Below are positions 30,391-37,139 of a stretch of DNA of 39,004 nt, in pieces; position 1 is the stretch's first letter, and every line of letters starts with the position of its first letter. The stretch spans positions 1 through 39,004 of the IMG/VR virus record IMGVR_UViG_3300036791_000971; one strand, given 5' to 3'. The notes below the pieces were generated by a model. It saw only the letters and a list, made by a program, of their open reading frames with translations. It was not told the DNA's origin and made no database searches. The stretch is from a virus. The translations under genes and the position numbers were made by a program.

Positions 30391-31314
30391 ATGTCTATTC
30401 CCACTTTTGATATCAGCACCGTTCCCGACCGCGATCGGGAGCGGGTGGCAGGATTGATCCCCAACCCCGCCATCGCCGACGCCTACGTGCATCGGACGAT
30501 TAAAGGTTGGGAAGATTTTGCCATTCTCGACAAGGCGCTAGAAAAGGGCCGCAACGTCATGCTCATGGGTCCCACGGGATCGAGCAAGACAACTGTGTTC
30601 CGAGCCTACGCCGCAGCCCGCGGGTTGCCGTTTGTTGTCGTCGAATCAAACGCCGCAATGGACTACTCCGTAGTCGTCGGACGCACCATGCCCGACGAGG
30701 CCGGCGAAGTCCGCTTCATTGACGGCGATTTCACGCTCGTTGTCCGCTACGGCGGCATCGTGCTCATTGATGAGATCAACATGGCACACCCACGCGTCAC
30801 CGCCGCTCTGCACGGCGTGCTTTCCGTTATGTCACGGATGAGCGTGCCCGAAGCAGGTGAGGTTGTGCATGCGGGCCACGGCGGACACGACCACATCACC
30901 CACGATGACGGACGTGTCGAGTGCGAGGGCGAAGCCCAGCCGATTCTGTTCGGCGCCGCTTACAACCCCCGCTATCAGGGCGTCGTGCGTCTCAACGAAG
31001 CACTCAACAACCGCTTTGCCGACCCAATCGAGTGGGACTACGACCGTGCCGTTGAGGCACAACTTGTGTCGTCGTCCCGCTTGCTCGATATGGCGGCGAA
31101 CGTGCGAGCGCTCGATGAAATCCGCACACCTTGCAGCACGAACATGCTGCAAGAGTTTGAGGAGCACGTCGAGGATTTCGACATGGAAATGGCTGAGTAT
31201 TTCTTCACGATGCACTTCGCGCCAGAAGAGAGGGCGCCGATTGCACGTGCGCTCGAAGCCAACCGTGCCGCCATCGCCCGTGAGCTGAACGCGAGCGTTG
31301 CAGTCACTGCGTGA
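30391..31314 (+). CDS. CobS/MoxR-like AAA+ ATPase
   Basis: A 307-aa AAA+ protein: Walker A GPTGSSKTT (60-68), Walker B GGIVLIDEIN with D127/E128, a sensor-1 Asn in FGAAYNPRYQG, and an arginine-finger region LNEALNNRFADPIEWDYD. It lacks extra domains. This is the MoxR/CobS type that powers VWA partners to remodel or insert metal into targets; the next gene encodes such a partner. ATG 30391 follows AAAGGAAAGTGAGA. CobS-like genes occur in other phages, but the target is unknown. Cobalamin synthesis is not implied. Confidence 0.85.
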   Translation: MSIPTFDISTVPDRDRERVAGLIPNPAIADAYVHRTIKGWEDFAILDKALEKGRNVMLMGPTGSSKTTVFRAYAAARGLPFVVVESNAAMDYSVVVGRTMPDEAGEVRFIDGDFTLVVRYGGIVLIDEINMAHPRVTAALHGVLSVMSRMSVPEAGEVVHAGHGGHDHITHDDGRVECEGEAQPILFGAAYNPRYQGVVRLNEALNNRFADPIEWDYDRAVEAQLVSSSRLLDMAANVRALDEIRTPCSTNMLQEFEEHVEDFDMEMAEYFFTMHFAPEERAPIARALEANRAAIARELNASVAVTA

Positions 31315-31319
31315 GCAGC

Positions 31320-31413
31320 CCGACGCAGCTCCGTCCCCGTCTTAAACACGGGGACGGGGCTGAACCGGATTACTCACAAGTATCCCCGGACGGCGGATCA
31401 ACCGATCCGCCGT
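31320..31413 (+). repeat. Intergenic hairpin element, member 3, plus second hairpin
   Basis: CCGACGCAG, then a 14-bp stem (AGCTCCGTCCCCGT 31327-31340 with ACGGGGACGGGGCT 31348-31361), then GAACCGGATTACTC. A separate 10-bp perfect hairpin follows (ACGGCGGATC 31390-31399 with GATCCGCCGT 31404-31413), just before the ribosome site of the VWA gene. It is nearly identical in plan to members at 30285 and 33749. Confidence 0.75.
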
Positions 31414-31439
31414 TACTCACTGAAAGGAAAGTGAGAAAC

Positions 31440-33293
31440 ATGACACCCATTAACGGTGTGCGTCGTGGGTCCACCCACGTTGACTTAGACGAGTTGACGT
31501 GGGACCCCGCCGACGTGCTGCGGCTAGCCCGTCTCGCTCGCGAGATTCGGCTGACCGATCAAATCCTAACGCCGGACATGGACACAGTATCTGTCGTCGA
31601 GGATGGCCCAGCGCCAGCCTGGACAACGCTTGAGGGCGATCACGTTACGTTCGCCGCCAAAAAGATGCCGCCTCCAAACAGTCCGATCAACGTTGCGATT
31701 TGGCTCGGCACCAACGCTCACGAACTTGGGCATGTTCTGTTCACTCCCCGAACGGGCTCGCGTTTACTCGCCCGCCTGTTCGACGCGGACAGAACGTTTA
31801 TGCCCGGATTGGCGAAGCTGCACAACATCGTTGAGGATCAACGCGAGGAGCGTTTGCTCATCGCCCGATTCGCGCCGTGGCGTGCCTACTTGATAGGCGC
31901 GCTGTCGCACCATCTCGTCGTGGACAGTGAGTCCGCATGGCTTTTGCTTTGCGGACGCACGTGGCTCCCCGATGCGATGCGTGCCGATGCGCGTGCAAAG
32001 TTCGTGACGACCCGCAGCGAGGCAATCGCCGCCAAGGTCGCAACGCTGATAGGAAACTACCAGCGCCTCACGGACCCGGGTGAGAGCGAGCATGACGAAG
32101 CGTTCGCCATCCTTGACGAACTGTGGAACATCTTCTGCGACAAGCTGCCGCAGATTCCCACAGGTTGCACCACCGTCATCAGCGACGGCGACCCCGACAC
32201 GGATTCGCCCGAAGCAAGCGACACGCCACCCGCCGCCGACGAGCAATCGCCGCAAGCGGACAGCGACGCGAGCGAGGGCGACGATGGACAGGGCGAGCCC
32301 GCCGCTGACAAACAGGGTGACTCGGACGGAAACTCCGCCGGAGACGCTGACGCGAAAGCTGACGCGCCGACGAGCGGAGAAAGCCGGACGAACAGCACGC
32401 CGCCGTCAACGTCAACGCCGAGCAACGTCAACGACCCGAAGCAAGTCCGCGAGGACCTGCGGAAAGCCGCCGAGGATGCTCTACGCAATGACAAGGATGC
32501 GCGGCGCGACCTGGACAACGTGTTAGACGCACTGCGGCAATCGTCGCATCGCGACGGAGTCCAGGGCGAGGTCCCGCTTGGCGAGTTCAAAGAGCCGACC
32601 GACGCGGCCCGCAAACTTCATCACGAAGTTGGCGACGCGTTGCTCGACCTGAAAGACGAAACCGAGCCGGGGTGGCAACGGAGAACAGACAGCGGACGTT
32701 TGAACACCCGCCGTTTGCTCACGTCAAACGCCCCGTATGACGAGCTGTTCGACCGATTCCAGCCGGGGGAAATGGATGCCACCGATTTTGAGGTCGCACT
32801 GTTGCTCGACACATCGAGCAGCATGCGCCGCTACGTCGAGGCATTAGCGGAGGCAACGTGGGCCGTTCAGCAAGCATCGGACGACCTCGAAGCCGCCGTG
32901 ACGATCATCACCTGGAACGGTGACGAGCACCGCGTCGTTACAGAGTCGGGGCAACGCCCCGATGGACGCGTGTTCGTCCCTGCCGCTTGGGGAGGAACTG
33001 ATCCCGTCTCAGCATTGAACGAGACGTTCAGACTCCTTGCCGACTCGCAGGCCCGTAACCGCATCATGCTCATTCTCACGGACGGGCAATGGAGCAACGA
33101 GGAGCAAGCCGCCAGAGTGATCGCCGCCATGAACGAAGTGGGAATCACCACTGCGTTCGCGTTCCTCGGAGCCGAAAACCTGTTTGACGGCAACTCGCAC
33201 GGATGCGCCGTGTCGGAGCGGATCGACAGACCCCAGGGTCTCGCGTTGATGTTCCGCCGCATCGCCGCCGAGCGAATCAAGGCCGCTTTCTAA
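31440..33293 (+). CDS. CobT-like VWA protein with HELGH metallopeptidase-like domain
   Basis: A 617-aa protein. The N-terminal domain has H94-E-L-G-H98, a zinc metallopeptidase motif, and HNIVEDQREERLL (128-140), which could give a third acidic ligand; this pair is typical of CobT-like and other MoxR-partner proteins. Residues 245-335 are an acidic, disordered linker. A helical region precedes the C-terminal VWA domain with a complete MIDAS: D457-x-S459-x-S461, T520 (GGTDP) and D548 (LILTDG). Start ATG 31440 has GAAAGGAAAGTGAGAA upstream. It likely works with the AAA+ neighbour. Whether the peptidase site is active is open. Confidence 0.85.
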   Translation: MTPINGVRRGSTHVDLDELTWDPADVLRLARLAREIRLTDQILTPDMDTVSVVEDGPAPAWTTLEGDHVTFAAKKMPPPNSPINVAIWLGTNAHELGHVLFTPRTGSRLLARLFDADRTFMPGLAKLHNIVEDQREERLLIARFAPWRAYLIGALSHHLVVDSESAWLLLCGRTWLPDAMRADARAKFVTTRSEAIAAKVATLIGNYQRLTDPGESEHDEAFAILDELWNIFCDKLPQIPTGCTTVISDGDPDTDSPEASDTPPAADEQSPQADSDASEGDDGQGEPAADKQGDSDGNSAGDADAKADAPTSGESRTNSTPPSTSTPSNVNDPKQVREDLRKAAEDALRNDKDARRDLDNVLDALRQSSHRDGVQGEVPLGEFKEPTDAARKLHHEVGDALLDLKDETEPGWQRRTDSGRLNTRRLLTSNAPYDELFDRFQPGEMDATDFEVALLLDTSSSMRRYVEALAEATWAVQQASDDLEAAVTIITWNGDEHRVVTESGQRPDGRVFVPAAWGGTDPVSALNETFRLLADSQARNRIMLILTDGQWSNEEQAARVIAAMNEVGITTAFAFLGAENLFDGNSHGCAVSERIDRPQGLALMFRRIAAERIKAAF

Positions 33294-33308
33294 GCGACCT
33301 GATCGGAT

Positions 33309-33388
33309 GCACCCCGTTCGCGGGGTGCTCCCCGATCCCGCCGCTTCGAGCAATCGGAGCAGCGGGATCGGGGACGGGAACTCTCCCG
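33309..33388 (+). repeat. Triple hairpin between VWA gene and small genes
   Basis: Three stems in a row: GCACCCCG-TTCG-CGGGGTGC (33309-33328), a 13-bp stem TCCCCGATCCCGC (33329-33341) with GCGGGATCGGGGA (33362-33374), and CGGGA/TCCCG (33375-33388). No U-tract follows and the next ribosome site lies 10-20 bases on. It may protect mRNA ends or slow transcription; the sequence differs from the other intergenic elements. Confidence 0.65.
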
Positions 33389-33412
33389 CCCCGAGTGAGA
33401 AAGGAAAGCAAC

Positions 33413-33592
33413 ATGGCAGACGTAATCGTGGCGCTCCGTTTTGAGCGCGAGACGAAGAACACGTACCGCTACGCCGAGATTGTCGGCCCGGATGAGCAGC
33501 CCGTGATCGGGACGCTCTACGTCCAGAAGTCGGCAATCCCCGCAACGGCACCGCAGGAGCTGACCGTCACGATCAGCGCGGTGGCGTCGTGA
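33413..33592 (+). CDS. Small conserved hypothetical protein (59 aa)
   Basis: MADVIVALRFERETKNTYRY, then IGTLYVQKSAIPATAPQELT, a beta-strand-rich pattern found in small actinobacterial phage and plasmid proteins of unknown role. The ATG follows GAAAGGAAAGCAAC. The last codons overlap the GTG of the next gene by 4 bp. I cannot assign a function. Confidence 0.7.
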   Translation: MADVIVALRFERETKNTYRYAEIVGPDEQPVIGTLYVQKSAIPATAPQELTVTISAVAS

Positions 33593-33738
33593 GCGTGCCG
33601 CCGAAGTGCTGTTACTGCCGAGAGCCCATTCAACCCGTCAACGGGAAATGGATCGGCATTTCCAGCCAGAAGCCCGCTTGCAAGCACGCTCCGAATAAAC
33701 AACACGCCCGTCAGGTCGTGATCGGAGCCGCCAAGTAA
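33589..33738 (+). CDS. Small cysteine-rich zinc-binding-like protein (49 aa)
   Basis: GTG 33589 gives VSVPPKCCYCREPIQPVNGK, later KPACKHAPNKQHARQ, and ends AAK at 33738. CC-x-x-C ... C-x-H suggests a small zinc knuckle or ribbon. The start overlaps the preceding stop (GTGA), so translation is coupled. The family is not recognised. Confidence 0.6.
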   Translation: MSVPPKCCYCREPIQPVNGKWIGISSQKPACKHAPNKQHARQVVIGAAK

Positions 33739-33748
33739 CGAGCGTCGC

Positions 33749-33806
33749 CCGACGCAGCTCCATCCCCGCCGCATGCGGGGGTGGGGCTGAACCGGGAAAT
33801 GCCCGG
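33749..33806 (+). repeat. Intergenic hairpin element, member 4
   Basis: CCGACGCAG, then a 14-bp stem (AGCTCCATCCCCGC 33756-33769 with GCGGGGGTGGGGCT 33775-33788), then GAACCGG continuing into a CCGGG-AAATG-CCCGG hairpin (33792-33806). The stem is almost the same as at 31327. A ribosome site and ATG 33824 follow. Confidence 0.75.
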
Positions 33807-33823
33807 ACAGAAAGGAAGCAACA

Positions 33824-34051
33824 ATGAGCACCCATACCGAATGGATGCACGCCACCAACGGCACGACCGTCTCGGTTCTGCCATGTACCGAAGAGGCGCC
33901 CGATGGGCAGTTCGTCGAGTGCGGCAACGTGGGGCTACTGATCGAGGGCGATGATGCAGTCGTCATCGAGGGCACGCCCGCCGAGCTGCACGCGTTCGCC
34001 GAACGAATCATCGCCGTTCTGCACGATGGCAAACTCGATGAGTTGGTCTGA
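33824..34051 (+). CDS. Small hypothetical protein (75 aa)
   Basis: MSTHTEWMHATNGTTVSVLP, later VGLLIEGDDAVVIEGTPAEL and a helix HAFAERIIAVLHDG. A compact alpha/beta protein, acidic. GAAAGGAAGCAACA precedes the ATG. It has its own hairpin element upstream, so it is a separate module. No family is recognised. Confidence 0.65.
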   Translation: MSTHTEWMHATNGTTVSVLPCTEEAPDGQFVECGNVGLLIEGDDAVVIEGTPAELHAFAERIIAVLHDGKLDELV

Positions 34052-34054
34052 CAC

Positions 34055-34282
34055 ATGACTCTTCCCATCGACAACGCCGACCTCGAAGCGGTCCAGCTTC
34101 GGGAACGGGGCAGGTGGCACGCCGTCATTGAGGACGAGCGAGGCAGAGCCACAAGCATGACCTACTGCGGACTCAACTGGGCAACATTGAAAGCCCACCG
34201 CACGCGGCACGCTTGGGGCGGAGTCCTTGCCGCCGAGCGCTGCCAGAACTGCCGCTCCGTCTTGTTCAACAAGGCACAGTGA
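34055..34282 (+). CDS. Small hypothetical protein with possible zinc site (75 aa)
   Basis: Begins MTLPIDNADLEAVQLRERGR; contains MTYCGL and ends with ERCQNCRSVLFNKAQ. Two Cys pairs could bind zinc. It follows the previous gene by 3 bases and is followed 1-2 bases later by the stem of the strong terminator at 34289, making it the last gene of the rightward block. Confidence 0.6.
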   Translation: MTLPIDNADLEAVQLRERGRWHAVIEDERGRATSMTYCGLNWATLKAHRTRHAWGGVLAAERCQNCRSVLFNKAQ

Positions 34283-34288
34283 TACCCG

Positions 34289-34346
34289 ACGCCCGTCGTC
34301 GTGCTCCCCCAGCCCGGGGGATGCACGGCGGCGGGCGTTTTTTTTT
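34289..34346 (+). terminator. Strong rho-independent terminator of the accessory block
   Basis: A 22-bp stem with one bulge: outer arm 34289-34304 (ACGCCCGTCGTCGTGC) with 34323-34338, inner TCCCCC with GGGGGA, 5-base loop. A run of nine Ts (34338-34346) follows. It is the best intrinsic terminator in the window and ends the rightward cluster. Confidence 0.9.
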
Positions 34347-34867
34347 GGCCTCCAACAACGCGCACAACGCGCAGAACTCCCCGGGCTCGCCACTCGGCGG
34401 CGGGGACCTGAGCTCCCACGCGCCAGAACCCGCCGGCCCAGCGAAAATCCCCGCCAATGCCACGCCAATCACGCTCAATGGAGCGGCGGCGCAAGGCAAA
34501 TGAGTTATGACGGCGGGCGCGAGGGCTGTGTCCGCCGGACCTGGCTACGCCTACCCCCGACCCCCCACCCCCCCTCCCCGTTCTCCCATTCCCGTTCCCC
34601 GGCCCCCCCATTGCCGTCTCCCGGCATCCCATTTACCCCCCCCGGCCCTCCCATTTCACGACCTGCTCAGTGCATGCCCTCTCCTCCGGGCTACCCGGTG
34701 GGCCGGTGGCGGTGCCGCCGGGAACCCAGTGCCCAAACCGGCGGGCCGGGATGACCGAACGGGGCTGACCGGCCTCACCCGTTTGGTGTTGGCGTCGGTG
34801 TCGGCGGACACCGTTGCCCGGGTGCCCGGGTGCCCAGGCCCGGGTGACCCAACCGGGCCTGACCGGC
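34347..34867. other. Gene-poor gap between convergent operons
   Basis: A 521-bp stretch with no convincing gene. It holds a GC-rich segment with one weak rightward frame (to 34503) that lacks a ribosome site and begins in the terminator. Next comes a C-rich tract (34551-34667), then one inverted 13-mer copy (34760) and an imperfect 27-bp direct repeat (34761-34787 and 34856-34882) built around CTGACCGGCCTMACCCGTTT. Possible roles are transcription insulation or a packaging site. Confidence 0.6.
34551..34667 (-). other. G-quadruplex-prone tract (minus strand)
   Basis: The plus strand is almost all C and T, with many runs of 4-8 C. The minus strand, which is the sense strand for any leftward transcript past the HNH gene, thus carries many G-runs separated by 1-6 bases, more than enough for intramolecular G-quadruplexes. 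No comparable tract exists elsewhere in the window. Confidence 0.65.
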
Positions 34868-35233
34868 CTAACCCGTTTGGTCACCGCCGTAGCCGTACAC
34901 GGTGCGCCGTTGCGCCATGCCCGCCTCGAGCCCGGTCTTTGACCGATGGCACCACTGACACAACGACTGGAGATTCGCCATGTCATCAGCGCCGCCGTCC
35001 GAGCGAGGCGCGATGTGGTCGACATGGTTCGCCGGGTTGCCACATCGCACGCACCGATACCCGTCTCGACGCAGGACCCGGGCCCTGATGCGTGGCGATA
35101 TGCCACGTCGTGAGCGATACGTGCTCGTTGCGAACGAGGCCACCGCCGGGCTGTGGGTCGGGCACCGTTCGCCACGTCGCAGCAGAACGGGACAGCCGGG
35201 GAACGGGCAGGACCGGGGCGCCGCAGATGGCAT
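34868..35233 (-). CDS. HNH endonuclease
   Basis: A 121-aa protein. An N-terminal Cys/His cluster (C9, C14, C24, H27) precedes RGISPRIRARVLRRDGYRCV and the HNH core: C61-x2-C64, NHVDHIAPRSDGGADDMANL with H73, and C92-x2-C95-H96. Such phage HNH proteins often support DNA packaging with TerL, or cut DNA as free nucleases. ATG 35233 follows the stop of a 42-aa ORF by 16 bp; an upstream GTG (35290) in frame would overlap that ORF and is less likely. The gene's end lies in a 27-bp repeat. Confidence 0.85.
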   Translation of the reverse strand: MPSAAPRSCPFPGCPVLLRRGERCPTHSPAVASFATSTYRSRRGISPRIRARVLRRDGYRCVRCGNPANHVDHIAPRSDGGADDMANLQSLCQWCHRSKTGLEAGMAQRRTVYGYGGDQTG

Positions 35234-35249
35234 GCGCCTCAGTATGGCG

Positions 35250-35378
35250 CTAATGCCAGCGCCGCCTCCAGGCTTCGTAACGGCGTTCACGCCCTGAGAG
35301 CCAGCACCCGCTGACGTAGGACTCCTCCGCTACGTCATGGTCCAGCCACCCGCACAACAGCCCGAGCAGCCGCCTCAC
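35250..35378 (-). CDS. Small hypothetical protein (42 aa)
   Basis: GTG 35378 overlaps the ASCH stop (GTGA) and gives VRRLLGLLCGWLDHDVAEES, ending RYEAWRRRWH. A basic, aromatic-rich peptide with GGAAAGG upstream. No family is recognised. The overlaps with ASCH and the small gap to HNH make it a credible coupled gene. Confidence 0.5.
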   Translation of the reverse strand: MRRLLGLLCGWLDHDVAEESYVSGCWLSGRERRYEAWRRRWH

Positions 35379-35782
35379 GAACGTGCCGCCTTTCCGAGCG
35401 CTCGCACCGTACGAGGTTCGGGTATCCACAGTCCACGTGATCCCTTGCAGAACACGGGCTTGTTGAAGCGCACCGCGTTCGTCAGCGTCCAGTGCCAGAA
35501 GCCCGCATAGGCCCACTCTGACTCGTGACGTTCGACAATGTCGCTGACTGTCACTGCTCCGATGATTGCTCCGAGCGTCTCGTCGAGCGGTCCATACCCG
35601 CGCAGCTCGTCGCTGTCCACGTGATAGAGCGATTCAAGCGAGGCGCCCGCGTGAATGAGCAAGCGCCTACCTATCGCAGAGGGCGCGATCCAACGACGAT
35701 TCTCAACGTCCTTGTGCCCGTCCACGATGAGGCCCGCCCACGGCTGATGAATCGTCAGCGCTCGCAGACTCGATGGACTCAC
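35375..35782 (-). CDS. ASCH-domain protein
   Basis: A 135-aa protein with the ASCH pattern: ALTIHQPWAGLIVDGHKDVE-NRRW near the N-terminus, LLIHAGASLESLY, then GAIIGAVTVSDIVERHESEW and CKGSRGLWIP. ASCH domains bind RNA or modified nucleosides, and some are amidohydrolases for N4-acetylcytidine; the substrate here is unknown. GTG start at 35782, 10 bp after the RHH gene. It forms part of a short leftward operon with RHH and HNH genes. Confidence 0.85.
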   Translation of the reverse strand: MSPSSLRALTIHQPWAGLIVDGHKDVENRRWIAPSAIGRRLLIHAGASLESLYHVDSDELRGYGPLDETLGAIIGAVTVSDIVERHESEWAYAGFWHWTLTNAVRFNKPVFCKGSRGLWIPEPRTVRALGKAARS

Positions 35783-35792
35783 AACACTGAGT

Positions 35793-35987
35793 TTACTTCG
35801 TCTTTGCGTACAGTTCCAGTGCAGCGATGACCGCGTCCTTGAGCGTCAAGCCCTGCTGCACGGCCTTGACGCGCACCCGGCGGTGCAGTTCAGACGGCAC
35901 CGGCACGTTGATCGCAACGACGTTCTCGTCGTCACGCTCAGCGATACGGGCCGCTCGCTTGCGTTGTGCCACTGTCGTGTTAGCCAT
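35793..35987 (-). CDS. Ribbon-helix-helix regulator
   Basis: A 64-aa protein. A basic head (TVAQRKRAARIAERDDE) is followed by an RHH core: strand NVVAINVPVPSE, helices LHRRVRVKAVQQ and LTLKDAVIAALELYAK. Such proteins bind DNA as dimers at palindromes or repeats. Its promoter carries the palindrome copy 3 in the spacer, so self-repression is a natural model. The ribosome site is weak. It heads the ASCH/HNH operon. Confidence 0.8.
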   Translation of the reverse strand: MANTTVAQRKRAARIAERDDENVVAINVPVPSELHRRVRVKAVQQGLTLKDAVIAALELYAKTK

Positions 35988-36022
35988 GCCGCCGATGATA
36001 GCGCAAAGCACACTGCGTGCGC

Positions 36023-36050
36023 GTCATACTGCTAGACGTCTAGCAGTCAG
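36023..36050 (-). promoter_or_regulatory. Promoter of RHH operon with operator palindrome (copy 3) in the spacer
   Basis: Read leftward, CTGACT (36045-36050) and TATGAC (36023-36028) are 16 bases apart. The spacer is filled by the palindrome core GCTAGACGTCTAGC; the full 20-bp palindrome ACTGCTAGACGTCTAGCAGT spans 36028-36047. The start codon lies about 29 bases after the predicted start site. A bound dimer here would block polymerase. Confidence 0.6.
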
Positions 36051-36123
36051 CCGCCATCCACACCGGCTTGAGCCGTTCGCGTTACCCTGACCTCGAACTC
36101 TCGCCATGAGAGCTGTCACTGAA

Positions 36124-36168
36124 CCGCCGCCGGGTCGGTCTCTCCCTGCGTACTTGACCCGGCGGCGG
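36124..36168 (-). terminator. Long hairpin downstream of Rpf gene
   Basis: A perfect 13-bp stem (CCGCCGCCGGGTC 36124-36136 with GACCCGGCGGCGG 36156-36168) with a 19-base loop, 12 bp beyond the Rpf stop. No U-run follows. It probably ends or stabilises the primase-zinc-Rpf transcript before the next operator. A small CTCTC-GCCAT-GAGAG hairpin lies at 36100-36114. Confidence 0.55.
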
Positions 36169-36180
36169 ACCTACGAGCTC

Positions 36181-36717
36181 TCAGGCGTAGCCGCACATGC
36201 GAGACGTGTTGGGCCAGGCACCCCATCCCTGCATCGCCAGCAGCCGCTCAGCGACCGCCTCCTGCTCAGCGATGCTCGCAGCCGCCGGGTTGCCGACCCC
36301 GCCTGCGCCGGCCCACGAGCTGAGGCTGAACTGCAAACCGCCGTAGTACCCGTTCCCCGTGTCCTCACTCGGGTTACCGCCGCTCTCGTAGCGGGCGATG
36401 CAGGCCCACGGCCCCGACCACCCGTCGGACGCCATCTCGGCGGCGGGAGCCGGAGGTGGCGATGGGGGAGGGGCAGGCGGAGCCGCGGGTACGCCCATTG
36501 TGGTCGTTGTCACGGGCAGCGCCGCTTCTGGCACACTGCTCGTCGTCGTCGTTGTGAGAGGCGATGATGGTTCGGGTGCAGGCCGCCGTTCGGGCACGGG
36601 CGGCGGCCTCGCCTGTTTGAGCCGAGGCGGGTCGTGGCTGTGGTGCGGCAGGCCCGAGCCGAGCGCCAGGAGCCCGGCGAACCCGAGGGCGCTGAACGCC
36701 CTAGCTCCCGGTGGCAT
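36181..36717 (-). CDS. Secreted Rpf-type transglycosylase
   Basis: A 178-aa protein: signal peptide (residues 1 to about 25, [20 protein letters not shown]), a Pro/Thr-rich linker with TTTTT runs (30-90), then a complete resuscitation-promoting-factor domain (about 100-178). Its [11 protein letters not shown] holds catalytic E111, followed by [16 protein letters not shown] and GWGAWPN; C105 and C175 could form the disulfide. Rpf enzymes cut peptidoglycan glycan strands and wake dormant actinobacteria. A free secreted form in an early-type operon, away from lysis and tail genes, suggests action on the wall of infected or neighbouring cells. ATG 36717 overlaps the upstream gene by 17 bp; no strong ribosome site. 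Confidence 0.8.
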   Translation of the reverse strand: MPPGARAFSALGFAGLLALGSGLPHHSHDPPRLKQARPPPVPERRPAPEPSSPLTTTTTSSVPEAALPVTTTTMGVPAAPPAPPPSPPPAPAAEMASDGWSGPWACIARYESGGNPSEDTGNGYYGGLQFSLSSWAGAGGVGNPAAASIAEQEAVAERLLAMQGWGAWPNTSRMCGYA

Positions 36718-37036
36718 CGGACGACGGTAACGAGGGTGCGACCACCACGCAACCGTCCTCGAGTAGCTGGCGCTTGGACCGGGGCCACCCGGGCCGCTTG
36801 TGAGCGATGCGTGACAGGTCCGAGACGACTTCGAGGAGCGGCTTCTCGCTGACCGGCACATACGGCGTGCAGACCCGGCAACGGGGCTTGAACGACTTGC
36901 CCCCTCGATAGCTCACGAGCTGGCGCATCCCGCACGCCGGGCACCGGCACACCACGTGCCCGCTGCGATAGCCGGAGCGCTCTGCCCTGGCCCAAAAGGC
37001 GTCTCCGCCGTCGTTTTGTAAAGGCCCAGGTCGCAT
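36701..37036 (-). CDS. Zinc-ribbon protein of unknown function
   Basis: A 111-aa protein with C-x2-C in [10 protein letters not shown] and C-x2-C in PRCRVCTPY, a four-Cys zinc ribbon, followed by a basic helical part ([20 protein letters not shown]). ATG 37036 has GAGG 8 bases upstream. A longer start at 37132 is possible, but the added segment is low in third-position GC and repetitive, unlike coding DNA here. It lies between the primase-helicase and Rpf genes, so a replication or transcription accessory role is possible. Confidence 0.6.
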   Translation of the reverse strand: MRPGPLQNDGGDAFWARAERSGYRSGHVVCRCPACGMRQLVSYRGGKSFKPRCRVCTPYVPVSEKPLLEVVSDLSRIAHKRPGWPRSKRQLLEDGCVVVAPSLPSSDATGS

Positions 37037-37139
37037 CAGTGGGGCCTCGCGCACGCGAGGACAAAAACCTGGCCCCACTGGCCCCACTGTAAGTAAGTAA
37101 GTGAGGCCATAAGTGTGTCTCCAGGGACCCATTTTGGCC

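Noticed and set aside
30391-33293. Cobalamin (cobaltochelatase) biosynthesis
   Set aside because: No CobN or other cobalamin genes; CobS/CobT similarity reflects the general AAA+/VWA partnership.
34213-34503. Rightward frame through the accessory-block terminator
   Set aside because: It starts inside the previous gene or in the terminator stem, has no ribosome site and no recognisable family.
36701-37132. Longer zinc-ribbon protein starting at 37132
   Set aside because: The extra 32 codons have low third-position GC and cover direct repeats and a TAAG run; the 37036 start has a better-placed ribosome site.
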